Origin: an uncultured Clostridia bacterium
GTDB lineage: Bacteria; Bacillota; Clostridia; TANB77; CAG-508
DNA: 63,458 nt
Direction of reading: 5' to 3'
Assembly: GCA_934120675.1 (NCBI GenBank)
Contig: CAKOUU010000009.1
Coordinates: forward strand, 1-63,458
Made by a program: the position numbers and the translations under genes
Notes under the pieces: generated by a model
Told to the model about the DNA's origin: nothing
What the model saw: only the letters and a program-made list of their open reading frames with translations
The model's database searches: none
Part shown: positions 45,306 through 53,281 of the stretch, one piece after another
Position numbering within the stretch: the first letter of the stretch is position 1
How the letters are laid out: every line of letters begins with the position of its first letter

Positions 45306-45629
45306 TTGGAAATACAATTTGAAAATCAAAAAGTACAAAAGAGTATGAGCGATATGAAAGAACTTACTGCAAAAATAGGTTTATCAATGGCCAAGACTGT
45401 AAAACAGAGATATAACCAATTAGAAGCATGTGAAAATTTTGAACAATATATGAAAACTGGTTTAGGAGTACCTCATCCGCTCAATAGTAATTTGAAACAA
45501 TGTTATGCAATAAGAATAACCGGAAACTATAGATTAGTAGTTGAGCCAGAGAATTTGGGAAGCAAAAAAATTATTATTAAAGGAGTGTTGGATTATCATG
45601 GAACCAAAAATGAATGGATTATCCCTTGA
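45306..45629 (+). CDS. HigB/RelE-superfamily toxin
   Basis: A predicted ribosome-dependent mRNA endonuclease of 107 residues. Starts at TTG with AAGAGGTG upstream. Family pattern: KQRYNQLEACENFEQYM, GVPHPLNSNLKQCYAIRI, NYRLVVEP, GVLDYHG. Catalytic residues of HigB are not strictly conserved, so activity is not proven. The gene is placed before its antitoxin as in higBA systems and overlaps it by 32 bp. Confidence 0.82.
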   Translation: MEIQFENQKVQKSMSDMKELTAKIGLSMAKTVKQRYNQLEACENFEQYMKTGLGVPHPLNSNLKQCYAIRITGNYRLVVEPENLGSKKIIIKGVLDYHGTKNEWIIP

Positions 45630-46689
45630 ATTTATAATACATCCGGGTGAAACATTAAAGGAAGTACTAGAAGATAAAAATATGCTACAAGAGGAACTAG
45701 CTGAAAGAACAGGATTTTCACCAAAACATATAAGCGAAGTTGTAAATGGAAAAAAGGGAATATCACCTAAATTAGCCAAAAGCTTAGAATATGTTTTTGG
45801 AATTCCTGCAACTTTTTGGATTAATTTACAAGGAATATACGATAAGGAAATAATAGAATTTGAGGAAAAAAACAACATATCAAAAAGTGAATTTGAAATA
45901 GCAAAAGAAATAAGACCAGTATTAGAATATGCAGTAAAATTAAAGTTAATAGACAAGATTTCAAATGATGTAGAAAGTGTATTAGTATCTAGAAATATAT
46001 GTGGAGTACAAAATCTAACATATATGGAAAAAATATTAAGCAGTCAAGTAGCATACAGGACATCTACAAAACAAAAAGTAAATCAATATATATTATATAC
46101 ATGGCAGAGAGTATGCGAATTATTAGCAAAAAAAGAAAGTAATACCAATTATTATAACAAAACATTGTTAATTAACAATTTGGAAAACATTAAAAAATTA
46201 ATGTTTGAAGAAAATCCAAATGAGATGATAAAAAAGTTAAAAGGTATTTTTAATGAATGTGGAATAACATTTGAATTAGTAAAACATTTTACAGGGGCAC
46301 CAGTACAAGGATTTATAGAAAAAAAAGAAAATAGAATGATTTTATGTATGACAATAAGACAATCTTATGCTGATATTTTTTGGTTTACATTATTTCATGA
46401 AATTGGACACATTTTGAATGGTGATATAGAATATAACAAAATTGATTATTATGTGGAAAATGAAGAGAGAGAAAATGATGCAGATGAATTTGCAAAAAAT
46501 ATTTTAATTAACAAAGACGATTATAATATTTATATAAATAAGGCAGATTTTTCAAAAGAAAGTATAATAGAATTTTCGAAAGTTCAAAAAGTTCGACCAT
46601 ATATTGTTGTTGGAAGACTACAAAAAGATAAAAAAATTGAATATAGTCAATACAGTGATTTAAAAGTAAGATATAAATATAAACAATAA
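45598..46689 (+). CDS. HigA-like antitoxin fused to an ImmA/IrrE metallopeptidase
   Basis: Residues 1-80 hold an XRE helix-turn-helix (FIIHPGETLKEVLED, LAERTGFSPKHISEVVNGKKGIS). Residues 215-330 form an ImmA/IrrE peptidase with HEIGH (HExxH zinc site, about 265-269) and a downstream Glu-rich END/DEFA motif. Length 363. The frame is open from 45541, but AAGGAG precedes the ATG at 45598 and the protein sequence begins properly there. HigA proteins are usually about 100 residues; the peptidase fusion suggests the antitoxin can be cleaved or can cleave in response to a signal. Confidence 0.85.
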   Translation: MEPKMNGLSLEFIIHPGETLKEVLEDKNMLQEELAERTGFSPKHISEVVNGKKGISPKLAKSLEYVFGIPATFWINLQGIYDKEIIEFEEKNNISKSEFEIAKEIRPVLEYAVKLKLIDKISNDVESVLVSRNICGVQNLTYMEKILSSQVAYRTSTKQKVNQYILYTWQRVCELLAKKESNTNYYNKTLLINNLENIKKLMFEENPNEMIKKLKGIFNECGITFELVKHFTGAPVQGFIEKKENRMILCMTIRQSYADIFWFTLFHEIGHILNGDIEYNKIDYYVENEERENDADEFAKNILINKDDYNIYINKADFSKESIIEFSKVQKVRPYIVVGRLQKDKKIEYSQYSDLKVRYKYKQ

Positions 46690-46702
46690 TTTTAATAAAA
46701 GC

Positions 46703-46740
46703 AAAAACTAGTTATAGAAAAAATCTATAATTAGTTTTTT
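46703..46740 (+). terminator. Terminator of the toxin-antitoxin unit
   Basis: AACTAGTTATAGA pairs with TCTATAATTAGTT (one mismatch), followed by TTTTTT. Confidence 0.88.
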
Positions 46741-46783
46741 CTATAATTAAAAACAAAAAAGTGAAAAAATCTTCTTCCAAAAA

Positions 46784-46812
46784 TTGACAAATTTCTAATA
46801 AAGGTATATTAT
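46784..46812 (+). promoter_or_regulatory. Promoter
   Basis: TTGACA, 17-bp spacer, TATTAT. The AAATTT/CTAATAA...TATATTATAA context is very similar to the promoter at 49157. Confidence 0.7.
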
Positions 46813-46846
46813 AACTACAACAAAAATAAAAAAGGGGAAATGAAAA

Positions 46847-47443
46847 ATGAATAAAAAAGGAAGTAAAATAGCAATATGGGGAATTGGCATAATACTATTA
46901 ATATCAATTATAAATGCACTAACATCAAATAAAAATAGCACAAATAATACAGCAGAAGCAAACACAACAATAAATACAACAAAAAATATTGTATATAACT
47001 CAAGCATAACTAACACAACAAATTCAAAAAATGAAACTAACACAAACAATACAACCAATACTGAAAATAACATAAGTCAAAGTACAACGCAGGAAGAAAA
47101 TAACAATCAAAATAATACAGACACTCAAGGCACAAATAAAAGGCAACAGACACAGACAGCTACAAAAAGTAAAAGTACTAATCCACAAAGTAGTAGCACA
47201 GGAACAACCACAACAAAAAGCAGTACATCTACATCAAAAAGTAGTACTTCGACAACAACAAAGAAAAAAGTTAATACATCGACTGCACCAGCATCAAATG
47301 ATAATAGTAGAACTGTATATGTAACACCAACAGGAAAAAGATATCATTATATATCAACTTGTGGTGGAAAAAATTCAACAGCATCTACTTTAAATAAAGC
47401 AAAAGCAAGAGGTTTAACTCCTTGTCAGAAATGTGCTCAATAA
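46847..47443 (+). CDS. Membrane-anchored Thr/Ser/Asn-rich protein with C-terminal Cys motif
   Basis: 198 residues: a membrane segment at 8-26, a long low-complexity Thr/Asn/Ser linker (about 30-150), and a C-terminal module of 45 residues with VYVTPTGKRYHYISTCGG and TPCQKCAQ. That module occurs at the end of many exported or nuclease-linked proteins in Firmicutes and is probably a small metal- or nucleic-acid-binding fold. Function unknown. AAAGGGGAAATG ribosome site. Confidence 0.7.
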   Translation: MNKKGSKIAIWGIGIILLISIINALTSNKNSTNNTAEANTTINTTKNIVYNSSITNTTNSKNETNTNNTTNTENNISQSTTQEENNNQNNTDTQGTNKRQQTQTATKSKSTNPQSSSTGTTTTKSSTSTSKSSTSTTTKKKVNTSTAPASNDNSRTVYVTPTGKRYHYISTCGGKNSTASTLNKAKARGLTPCQKCAQ

Positions 47444-47495
47444 TTATATTTATAATAAAAAGAGATAATTCCAGACAATAAATGGAAAAATAAAC

Positions 47496-47540
47496 AATAA
47501 CCATCATTTATAAAAGGTGGTTATTATTTTATTTTTAATT
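47496..47540 (+). terminator. Terminator
   Basis: AATAACCATC pairs with GGTGGTTATT (G-U) with a 10-nt loop, then ATTTTATTTTT. Confidence 0.8.
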
Positions 47541-47555
47541 TTTTTATTCAATTTC

Positions 47556-47584
47556 TTGACAACTATCAATTGATAGTTTATAAT
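47556..47584 (+). promoter_or_regulatory. Promoter with an 18-bp palindromic operator in its spacer
   Basis: Perfect TTGACA, 17-bp spacer, TATAAT. AACTATCAATTGATAGTT (47561-47578) is a perfect palindrome filling the spacer, so a bound repressor would block polymerase. The likely repressor is the helix-turn-helix antitoxin encoded at 48030. Confidence 0.85.
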
Positions 47585-47629
47585 AAGTACATAGGGGGCA
47601 ATAATAGAAGATATAAAGGGGTTATAAAT

Positions 47630-48017
47630 ATGTCTAATGGATATATATTAAACAAGGGAGCAGTCCAAATATTTTTGTCAGAATTAAAATATATTCTTGA
47701 TAAAAAAGATTCAGAATTGATAATAATAGAAAGAAATGATAAAAAAGAACGGATATAATTTATCAGATTGTAGAGCAGAATTAGGAATAGATAATAATGA
47801 CATTAAAGAATATTTAAAAAAATTAACTTTACAAAATTATATTGAAACCTGTGATGATGAAAGAAATAAAAAAAATAAAGCTTATTATATTTTTGGAATA
47901 AATATTAAAAATAAGGATATATATATTAAGATAAAAATACAAAGTTATGATAGAAAAATAGTATTGTGTATGTCATTTCATTATGCTGAATATAAATTAG
48001 AATTTCCATATAAATAA
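47630..48017 (+). pseudogene. MqsR-like toxin split by a frameshift
   Basis: The first frame (ATG at 47630, AAGGGG upstream) encodes MSNGYILNKGAVQIFLSELK and ends at 47758. A second frame (ATG at 47736) encodes NLSDCRAELGIDNNDIKEYL, then IYIKIKIQ and MSFHYAEYKLEFPYK. Together, with one base removed from the AAAAAAG run at about 47740, they form one protein of about 128 residues with the layout of MqsR-family mRNA interferases. As sequenced, the toxin is broken, while the downstream antitoxin is intact. Sequencing error in the A-run must be excluded. Confidence 0.72.
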
Positions 48018-48029
48018 GGAGGGGAACAT

Positions 48030-49085
48030 ATGGAAAATAAAATAAAAATATTGAGTAAAACAAAAATGTTTTGTTCTATATGTGAAAAAGTGCATGAAGT
48101 TGATTTAATAGAAAAAGAAAAAGAAACCATAGTTAAAGGAAAGAAAATTATATATAAGGAAAAATTTTATAGATGCAATAAATATAAAGATCAAAATACT
48201 TTTCAAAATGAAAAATTATGGAATGAAGGACTAACAAACTGCCTAGATTCATATAGAAAACAAGAAGAATTATTAACATCAAATGAGATAAAGCAAATAA
48301 GAAACAAATATAAAATAACACAACTAGAAATGGCAAAACTACTTGGTGTAGGAGATGTAACAGTAACAAGATATGAAACAAAACAAATACAAGACGAAGC
48401 ACATGATAAAATAATGAAATTAATAGATGAAAATGCATTGGTGGCATTAGAATACTTAGAATGTAACAAAGAAAAATTTAAAAACGGTGAAAGATATGAA
48501 ACAATAGAAAATAACATAAAAACAGTAATATTTAAAGAAACATTAAATTATTTAAATGAGCAAGAAATAGAAGCAAAATATGTAAATTATATAGAGAAAA
48601 ATATTAAAAATGGAAATGTATCATTAGAGTTAAATAAAACCGAAACAATAATAAATTATATTGCTCTATGTTATCCTCGTTTATATAAAGTAAAATTAAT
48701 GAAATTATTGTGGTATATAGATGCAATTGCATATAAAGAAAATGAAAAAAGTTTAACAGGATTAGTATACACACATCAAAAGATGGGAGCATTACCAATT
48801 GCATGTGACGAACTTTTAAAATTGCCATCAATTAAAGTAGAAGAAGAAATAATAGATAAAGAAAACTACTCTGTATGTTATCACATATTACCAAATGAAA
48901 ATTATAAGCCAAAAGTTCATTTGACAGACAAGGAAAGGGAGATTTGTGATAGAGTAATTAATAAATTTAAGAATTTTACAACTAAGGAACTTGTTGATTA
49001 TATGCATAAAGAAAAAGCATATACAGAAACAAAACCAAATGAAATTATTGATTTTAGTTATGCAAAATTTGTAAATATAAAATAA
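48030..49085 (+). CDS. MqsA-like zinc / XRE / Panacea-domain antitoxin
   Basis: 351 residues in three parts: an N-terminal Cys region (MFCSICEKVHEVDLIEK and a later FYRCNKY, MqsA-like), an XRE helix-turn-helix (EIKQIRNKYKITQLEMAKLL, TVTRYE, about 90-135), and a C-terminal Panacea/SocA-type domain (about 205-345; YPRLYKVKLMKLLWYIDAIAYKE read in parts, GLVYTHQKMGALP). Panacea domains act as the neutralising part of antitoxins paired with unrelated toxins. Here the partner is the MqsR-like gene 12 bp upstream. The 18-bp palindrome at 47561 is its probable operator. Confidence 0.85.
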   Translation: MENKIKILSKTKMFCSICEKVHEVDLIEKEKETIVKGKKIIYKEKFYRCNKYKDQNTFQNEKLWNEGLTNCLDSYRKQEELLTSNEIKQIRNKYKITQLEMAKLLGVGDVTVTRYETKQIQDEAHDKIMKLIDENALVALEYLECNKEKFKNGERYETIENNIKTVIFKETLNYLNEQEIEAKYVNYIEKNIKNGNVSLELNKTETIINYIALCYPRLYKVKLMKLLWYIDAIAYKENEKSLTGLVYTHQKMGALPIACDELLKLPSIKVEEEIIDKENYSVCYHILPNENYKPKVHLTDKEREICDRVINKFKNFTTKELVDYMHKEKAYTETKPNEIIDFSYAKFVNIK

Positions 49086-49121
49086 AAAAGCTTAAGACAT
49101 GTTAAAGTCTTGAGTTTTTTT
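49086..49121 (+). terminator. Terminator of the Panacea unit
   Basis: AAAGCTTAAGAC stem, 8-nt loop, GTCTTGAGTTTTTTT. Confidence 0.85.
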
Positions 49122-49156
49122 GAATTCTATAAAAAAATATTTGTTACATTACAAAA

Positions 49157-49185
49157 TTGACAAATCATTAGTAATGTTATATTAT
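49157..49185 (+). promoter_or_regulatory. Promoter of the retron operon
   Basis: TTGACA, 17-bp spacer, TATTAT, 35 bp before the nuclease start. Confidence 0.7.
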
Positions 49186-49219
49186 AAGGATAACAAAAAA
49201 TTAAAAAAGAAGAAAAAAT

Positions 49220-51235
49220 ATGGGAATAGAAAAAATAAAAATAGAAAATTACAAATCAATAAAAAAATGTGAATTAAATTTTAGCCAATTAAATGCATTA
49301 ATAGGAGAAAATGGCTGTGGAAAAACCAATATTATTTCTGCTATAAAATATTTTTATAGTAACCTTATATCAGAAAATAATGATGAAGAAATATTTGACA
49401 AAAACAATTCATTTAATAATACTGTAAAAATAAAGATTCAATATAATTGCAAAGAACTAAGAAAAATAATATCAAACAAAATAAGAAATGAGTTATTTAC
49501 TGAAGATACAGGAAAAGAAAAACAAAATGCAGAATATTATTCTAAAATATACAGTTTAATTGACAAAGATAAAATAGAATTGCAATTAACAAAAATAAAA
49601 AATCAGCCAATAAAATGGAATATAGAACCAAGAGCAAATAGAGAAATTATATATAATATTTTTCCAATATACACAATAGATGCAAAAAACATTAATGTAG
49701 AAAGTTGGAACTTAATATGGAAAGAAATAGGAGACCTTATAAAGATAGAAAATAGTGTTGCAACAAATTTTCAGCAGCAAATTGTTGAAATACTTGAAGA
49801 AAGTCAAGATAAAAAAATAGCTAGAAGATTTTCAGAACTTGAAAAAGTATTACAAGATTCAGAAATACAAATAAAAAAATATACACAAAGGGAATATGCA
49901 ACTGCAATAACTAAAATGTATTATAATGGTGAAAAATTTGAGATATCAGAACACAAACCAGATTATTATTCGGAAGGGACAAATTCATTTAATTATATAA
50001 ATACATTAATAAATATTGTAAATGCAATAAGAAAGAAAAAAATAAAATTTCCAACAATAATAATAGATGAACCTGAAATAAGTTTGCACCATAAATATAT
50101 AGATAAGATTTCAGAAAATATAATTGATAAATCTAAAAAAATTCAATTCTTATTGGCAACACATTCATCAAGAATATTAAAAAATATATTGAAAGAAGAA
50201 AGTGATGATAGAAAAGTATTTAATTTAAGATATAAAAATAAATATACGCATTGCTCTGAAATGAAATTACTAGATGAAAAAAGGCAAATAACATTTATAG
50301 AAGATGAACATGTTAATTGCTATTTTTCAGATATGTTAATATTAGTTGAAGGAGAAAGTGAACTAGAATTATTAAATAATAAATATTTAAAAATACTATA
50401 TCCAATTTTAAAAAATATTGATATAATAAAGGCATCATCAAATAAAGTAATTGAAAATAGCCTTTTGCCAAATAAAAGAAATTATAAAACACCATACTTA
50501 ATTATTGTTGACATGGATAAAATTATTATAAAGAATAAAGAACAAAATAAAATGGATATAAAAAATAAAGATGGATATTTTGTGTTTAATAATAAAGAAA
50601 ATTATTATTATGGAAAAAAGAGATTAGAGACATATTATAAAAGAAAAAGAATAGAAAAGATGACTGAAAAATGTAGATTTCATTATAAATTACCATTCTA
50701 TTCATGTGATGATCAAAATTTTTATGAACTTAAAAAATATATAAAAGAATATTTCTTAAATTACAATATATTTGTAAATGAAACGACTTTGGAAGGGCTA
50801 TTAGTAAACAATGAAAATTATTTTATATTTTGGAAATTTTATAAAAAGTTAATAGGAAAGCAAAAAGATATAAAAGACCTCGAAGAATACTATGATAACT
50901 TAAATGAACATGATAAAGTTAATTTATTGAGATTATTAGTATCTGGAAAAACTGATTACATATTAAAATTAAGCGAATTAGATAAAATGCCAAAAGAAAT
51001 ATACAATATGATAAAAAAATATATAACAAATAAAACAAGTGGATGGATTTCTTTATGGATAGAATATTATTTGATATATTTATTAAGAATAGATTATACT
51101 AATGATGAGAATAAATGTAGAAAATTAAACAATGAATTGCTAAGAAAAAAAGAACAATGCAAAGATGGATTTCATAATGACTTTATAGAATTATCAAATT
51201 TATTAAAAGAAATAACAAAAAGATATAGTAATTAA
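49220..51235 (+). CDS. OLD-type ATPase-TOPRIM nuclease, retron effector
   Basis: A 671-residue SMC-like ATPase: IENYKSIKKCELNFSQLNAL, Walker A GENGCGKTN (about 29-37), a signature region (YYSEGTNSF), Walker B IIIDEPEISLHH (about 281-292) and ATHSSRIL. After it a TOPRIM domain: LILVEGESELELL (about 373-385) and IVDMDK (about 430). Predicted to cut DNA or RNA once activated. The stop lies two bases before the start of the retron a1 repeat, and the reverse transcriptase follows, so it is the toxic effector of a retron of the Eco8 kind (RT plus OLD-family protein). The role as abortive-infection effector is inferred from that family. Confidence 0.85.
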   Translation: MGIEKIKIENYKSIKKCELNFSQLNALIGENGCGKTNIISAIKYFYSNLISENNDEEIFDKNNSFNNTVKIKIQYNCKELRKIISNKIRNELFTEDTGKEKQNAEYYSKIYSLIDKDKIELQLTKIKNQPIKWNIEPRANREIIYNIFPIYTIDAKNINVESWNLIWKEIGDLIKIENSVATNFQQQIVEILEESQDKKIARRFSELEKVLQDSEIQIKKYTQREYATAITKMYYNGEKFEISEHKPDYYSEGTNSFNYINTLINIVNAIRKKKIKFPTIIIDEPEISLHHKYIDKISENIIDKSKKIQFLLATHSSRILKNILKEESDDRKVFNLRYKNKYTHCSEMKLLDEKRQITFIEDEHVNCYFSDMLILVEGESELELLNNKYLKILYPILKNIDIIKASSNKVIENSLLPNKRNYKTPYLIIVDMDKIIIKNKEQNKMDIKNKDGYFVFNNKENYYYGKKRLETYYKRKRIEKMTEKCRFHYKLPFYSCDDQNFYELKKYIKEYFLNYNIFVNETTLEGLLVNNENYFIFWKFYKKLIGKQKDIKDLEEYYDNLNEHDKVNLLRLLVSGKTDYILKLSELDKMPKEIYNMIKKYITNKTSGWISLWIEYYLIYLLRIDYTNDENKCRKLNNELLRKKEQCKDGFHNDFIELSNLLKEITKRYSN

Positions 51236-51237
51236 TT

Positions 51238-51428
51238 TTATATGGCGAGTAGCGATGTCTTTGAATTTTATAATTTAAAGAACCTTGATGTAAAACGTAT
51301 AAAGTTTTAGTAAAGCCAAGGAAAAATAATAACATTATGACTTATATTTATAAAAATAAATATAGACCACACGCTGATTATGCATATAGTTGCCTATATG
51401 AGCTTTTGAGAAAGTACTCGCCATATAA
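51238..51428 (+). ncRNA. Retron msr-msd locus
   Basis: Bounded by a perfect 14-bp inverted repeat (TTATATGGCGAGTA at 51238-51251 and TACTCGCCATATAA at 51415-51428), the a1/a2 pair. Directly after a1 comes AGC, giving a candidate branching G at 51252. The msr part has two hairpins (TCTTTGAATT/AATTTAAAGA; CCTTG...CAAGG with an inner TAAAAC/GTTTTA). The msd part has TATATTTAT/ATAAATATA and CATATAG/CTATATG hairpins. The reverse transcriptase start is 21 bp past a2. Exact msr/msd border cannot be fixed by eye. Confidence 0.85.
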
Positions 51429-51449
51429 TTCAATATAAAAGAGGTAAAA

Positions 51450-52481
51450 ATGTTTATAATATCTGAAGAGTATTTAGTAAAAAATATAATAAAATATAGT
51501 GAAGAAACAATAAATGATACAATATTAAAAATAGAAAAATTTTATAACAAAATAGAAATACCAAAAAAAAGAGGAACGAGGACAATATATGCAATAGATC
51601 CGAATTCCACATTGTATCAAATTCAAAAAAATATTCAAAAAAATTTTTTAGCACAAATTCCATTACCAATTTGTGCTAAAGGATTTTATAAGGAAACATC
51701 CTATAGTGATTTTTTAAAAGAGCATACAAATAAAAAATATTATATGAGAATGGATATAAAAGATTTTTTTGATTCTATAACAGCAGAACAAATTAAAGAA
51801 AATTTACAGGATATAATAAAATCAAATGACGCAATAGAATTACTTTTGGGAATATGTACATATAATTATTCTTTACCACAAGGGGCTGTAACATCTCCAA
51901 TGATATCAAATATTGTTTTTAGAAGAATAGATCAAAGAATTTTGAAATACTGCCAAAAATTTGATGTAACATATACAAGATATGCAGATGACTTACTATT
52001 CTCAAGTAATATTATAGATTTTAAAAATAAGAAATGGTTTTATAAAAAAATAAAATATATTTTACAAGAAAATGGATTCAAATCTAATTATTCGAAAAGA
52101 AGAATGGAAACAGAAAAACTTTGTTTAGGGGGATTTGTTGTAGAACAAGAAATATCATTATCAAGAAAGAAATTAAACAATATTAATAAAATTTTATACT
52201 ATTTTAAAGAAAAAGAGAATAGCGTAAAATATATTGTTGATAAGAATTTAGTAAATTTAAATTGTTTGGAAGATATAAATAAATTAGGAATAATTTATAA
52301 CAATGGCAAAAAAAGAAAATTTGAAAATATATTGCAATTAATAAATTATCTTTGTGGATATAGATCTTTTTTAATAGAAATTATTAATTCTAATGATGAT
52401 AGTAAAAGCAGAAAAATGAAAAATCTGCAAAATAAAATTAATCAAATAGAAAAAGTTGTAAAGCAAATTAATTTGATATAA
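51450..52481 (+). CDS. Retron reverse transcriptase
   Basis: Makes the branched RNA-DNA hybrid (msDNA) from the adjacent non-coding RNA. 343 residues with RT motifs in order: KRGTRTIYAIDPN, KGFYKETSYSDFL, YMRMDIKDFFDSI (motif A, Asp), SLPQGAVTSPMISN, TYTRYADDLLFSS (YADD, about 177-180), and LGGFVVEQEISLSRKK, which takes the place of the retron VTG region (LGG here). AAAAGAGGT ribosome site. The retron assignment rests on the bounded RNA element and the OLD partner. Confidence 0.92.
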   Translation: MFIISEEYLVKNIIKYSEETINDTILKIEKFYNKIEIPKKRGTRTIYAIDPNSTLYQIQKNIQKNFLAQIPLPICAKGFYKETSYSDFLKEHTNKKYYMRMDIKDFFDSITAEQIKENLQDIIKSNDAIELLLGICTYNYSLPQGAVTSPMISNIVFRRIDQRILKYCQKFDVTYTRYADDLLFSSNIIDFKNKKWFYKKIKYILQENGFKSNYSKRRMETEKLCLGGFVVEQEISLSRKKLNNINKILYYFKEKENSVKYIVDKNLVNLNCLEDINKLGIIYNNGKKRKFENILQLINYLCGYRSFLIEIINSNDDSKSRKMKNLQNKINQIEKVVKQINLI

Positions 52482-52498
52482 TTTTTTGTCAAAATTAC

Positions 52499-52527
52499 TT
52501 GATACAAAACTCTCAATATGATAGAAT
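52499..52527 (+). promoter_or_regulatory. Promoter of the CpsC-CpsD-CpsB unit
   Basis: TTGATA, 17-bp spacer, TAGAAT with extended -10 TGA; 44 bp before the start. No terminator is clear between the RT stop and this promoter. Confidence 0.65.
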
Positions 52528-52570
52528 AACAACATACGATTTTAAAGATAAAAAATAGAAGGAGAAAGAG

Positions 52571-53281
52571 ATGGAAGAAATTGATTTAAAAGAATTATTA
52601 AGCTTATTTTGGAGCAAAAAAACACAAATAATACTAATTGTATTAATATTCATGTTAATAGGAGTAATATACACAGTAGGATTTGTAACACCAAAATACA
52701 CATCATCAACAACATTATTATTGGCAACATCAGAGAACTCAACTGACAAATCAAGCACAATAACTACAACGGATGTAACATTAAACTCAAAATTAGTATC
52801 AACATACAGTGCACTGGTACAAAGCAAAAGTGTATTAAGACAAGTTATATCAAACTTAGGAATAAAAATAAGTGAAGACGAATTAAAAAACAACATAACT
52901 GTAACACAAGAAAAAGATACTGAAATTATAAAAATATCAGTATCAAATACAAACGCAAATACTGCTGAAAAAGTTGCAAACGAAGTTGCAAAAGTATTTA
53001 CAGAAAAAATACAAGAAATTTATAAAATCAATAACGTTCAAATAGTTGATACTGCAGAAATAGAAACAGAACCATCAAATATTAACCATCCAAAAGATGT
53101 TATAATATTTACGTTTATAGGAATAGTTGTTTCAGCAGGATATGTTCTAATTGCAAATATGTTAGACACAACAGTAAAAACAGCAGAAGAAGTTGAAAAA
53201 GAATTTAAAGTACCAGTACTTGCAACAATTCCATTGTATAGCTTTGACCCTGCAAAGAACAAAGGAGGAAAGAAAAGATAA
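52571..53281 (+). CDS. Chain-length / tyrosine-kinase modulator (YveK/CpsC type)
   Basis: Membrane partner of the tyrosine kinase, setting polymer length. Two membrane segments (about 20-40 and 176-196) flank an external Wzz-like domain; the cytoplasmic tail ends in FKVPVLATIPLYS. Length 236. The stop overlaps the kinase start by one base (TAATG). Confidence 0.92.
   Translation: MEEIDLKELLSLFWSKKTQIILIVLIFMLIGVIYTVGFVTPKYTSSTTLLLATSENSTDKSSTITTTDVTLNSKLVSTYSALVQSKSVLRQVISNLGIKISEDELKNNITVTQEKDTEIIKISVSNTNANTAEKVANEVAKVFTEKIQEIYKINNVQIVDTAEIETEPSNINHPKDVIIFTFIGIVVSAGYVLIANMLDTTVKTAEEVEKEFKVPVLATIPLYSFDPAKNKGGKKR

Noticed and set aside
49220..52481. Stand-alone OLD nuclease and a group II intron RT
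   Set aside because: The perfect a1/a2 repeats between the two genes, lack of a maturase domain and short RT length favour a retron.
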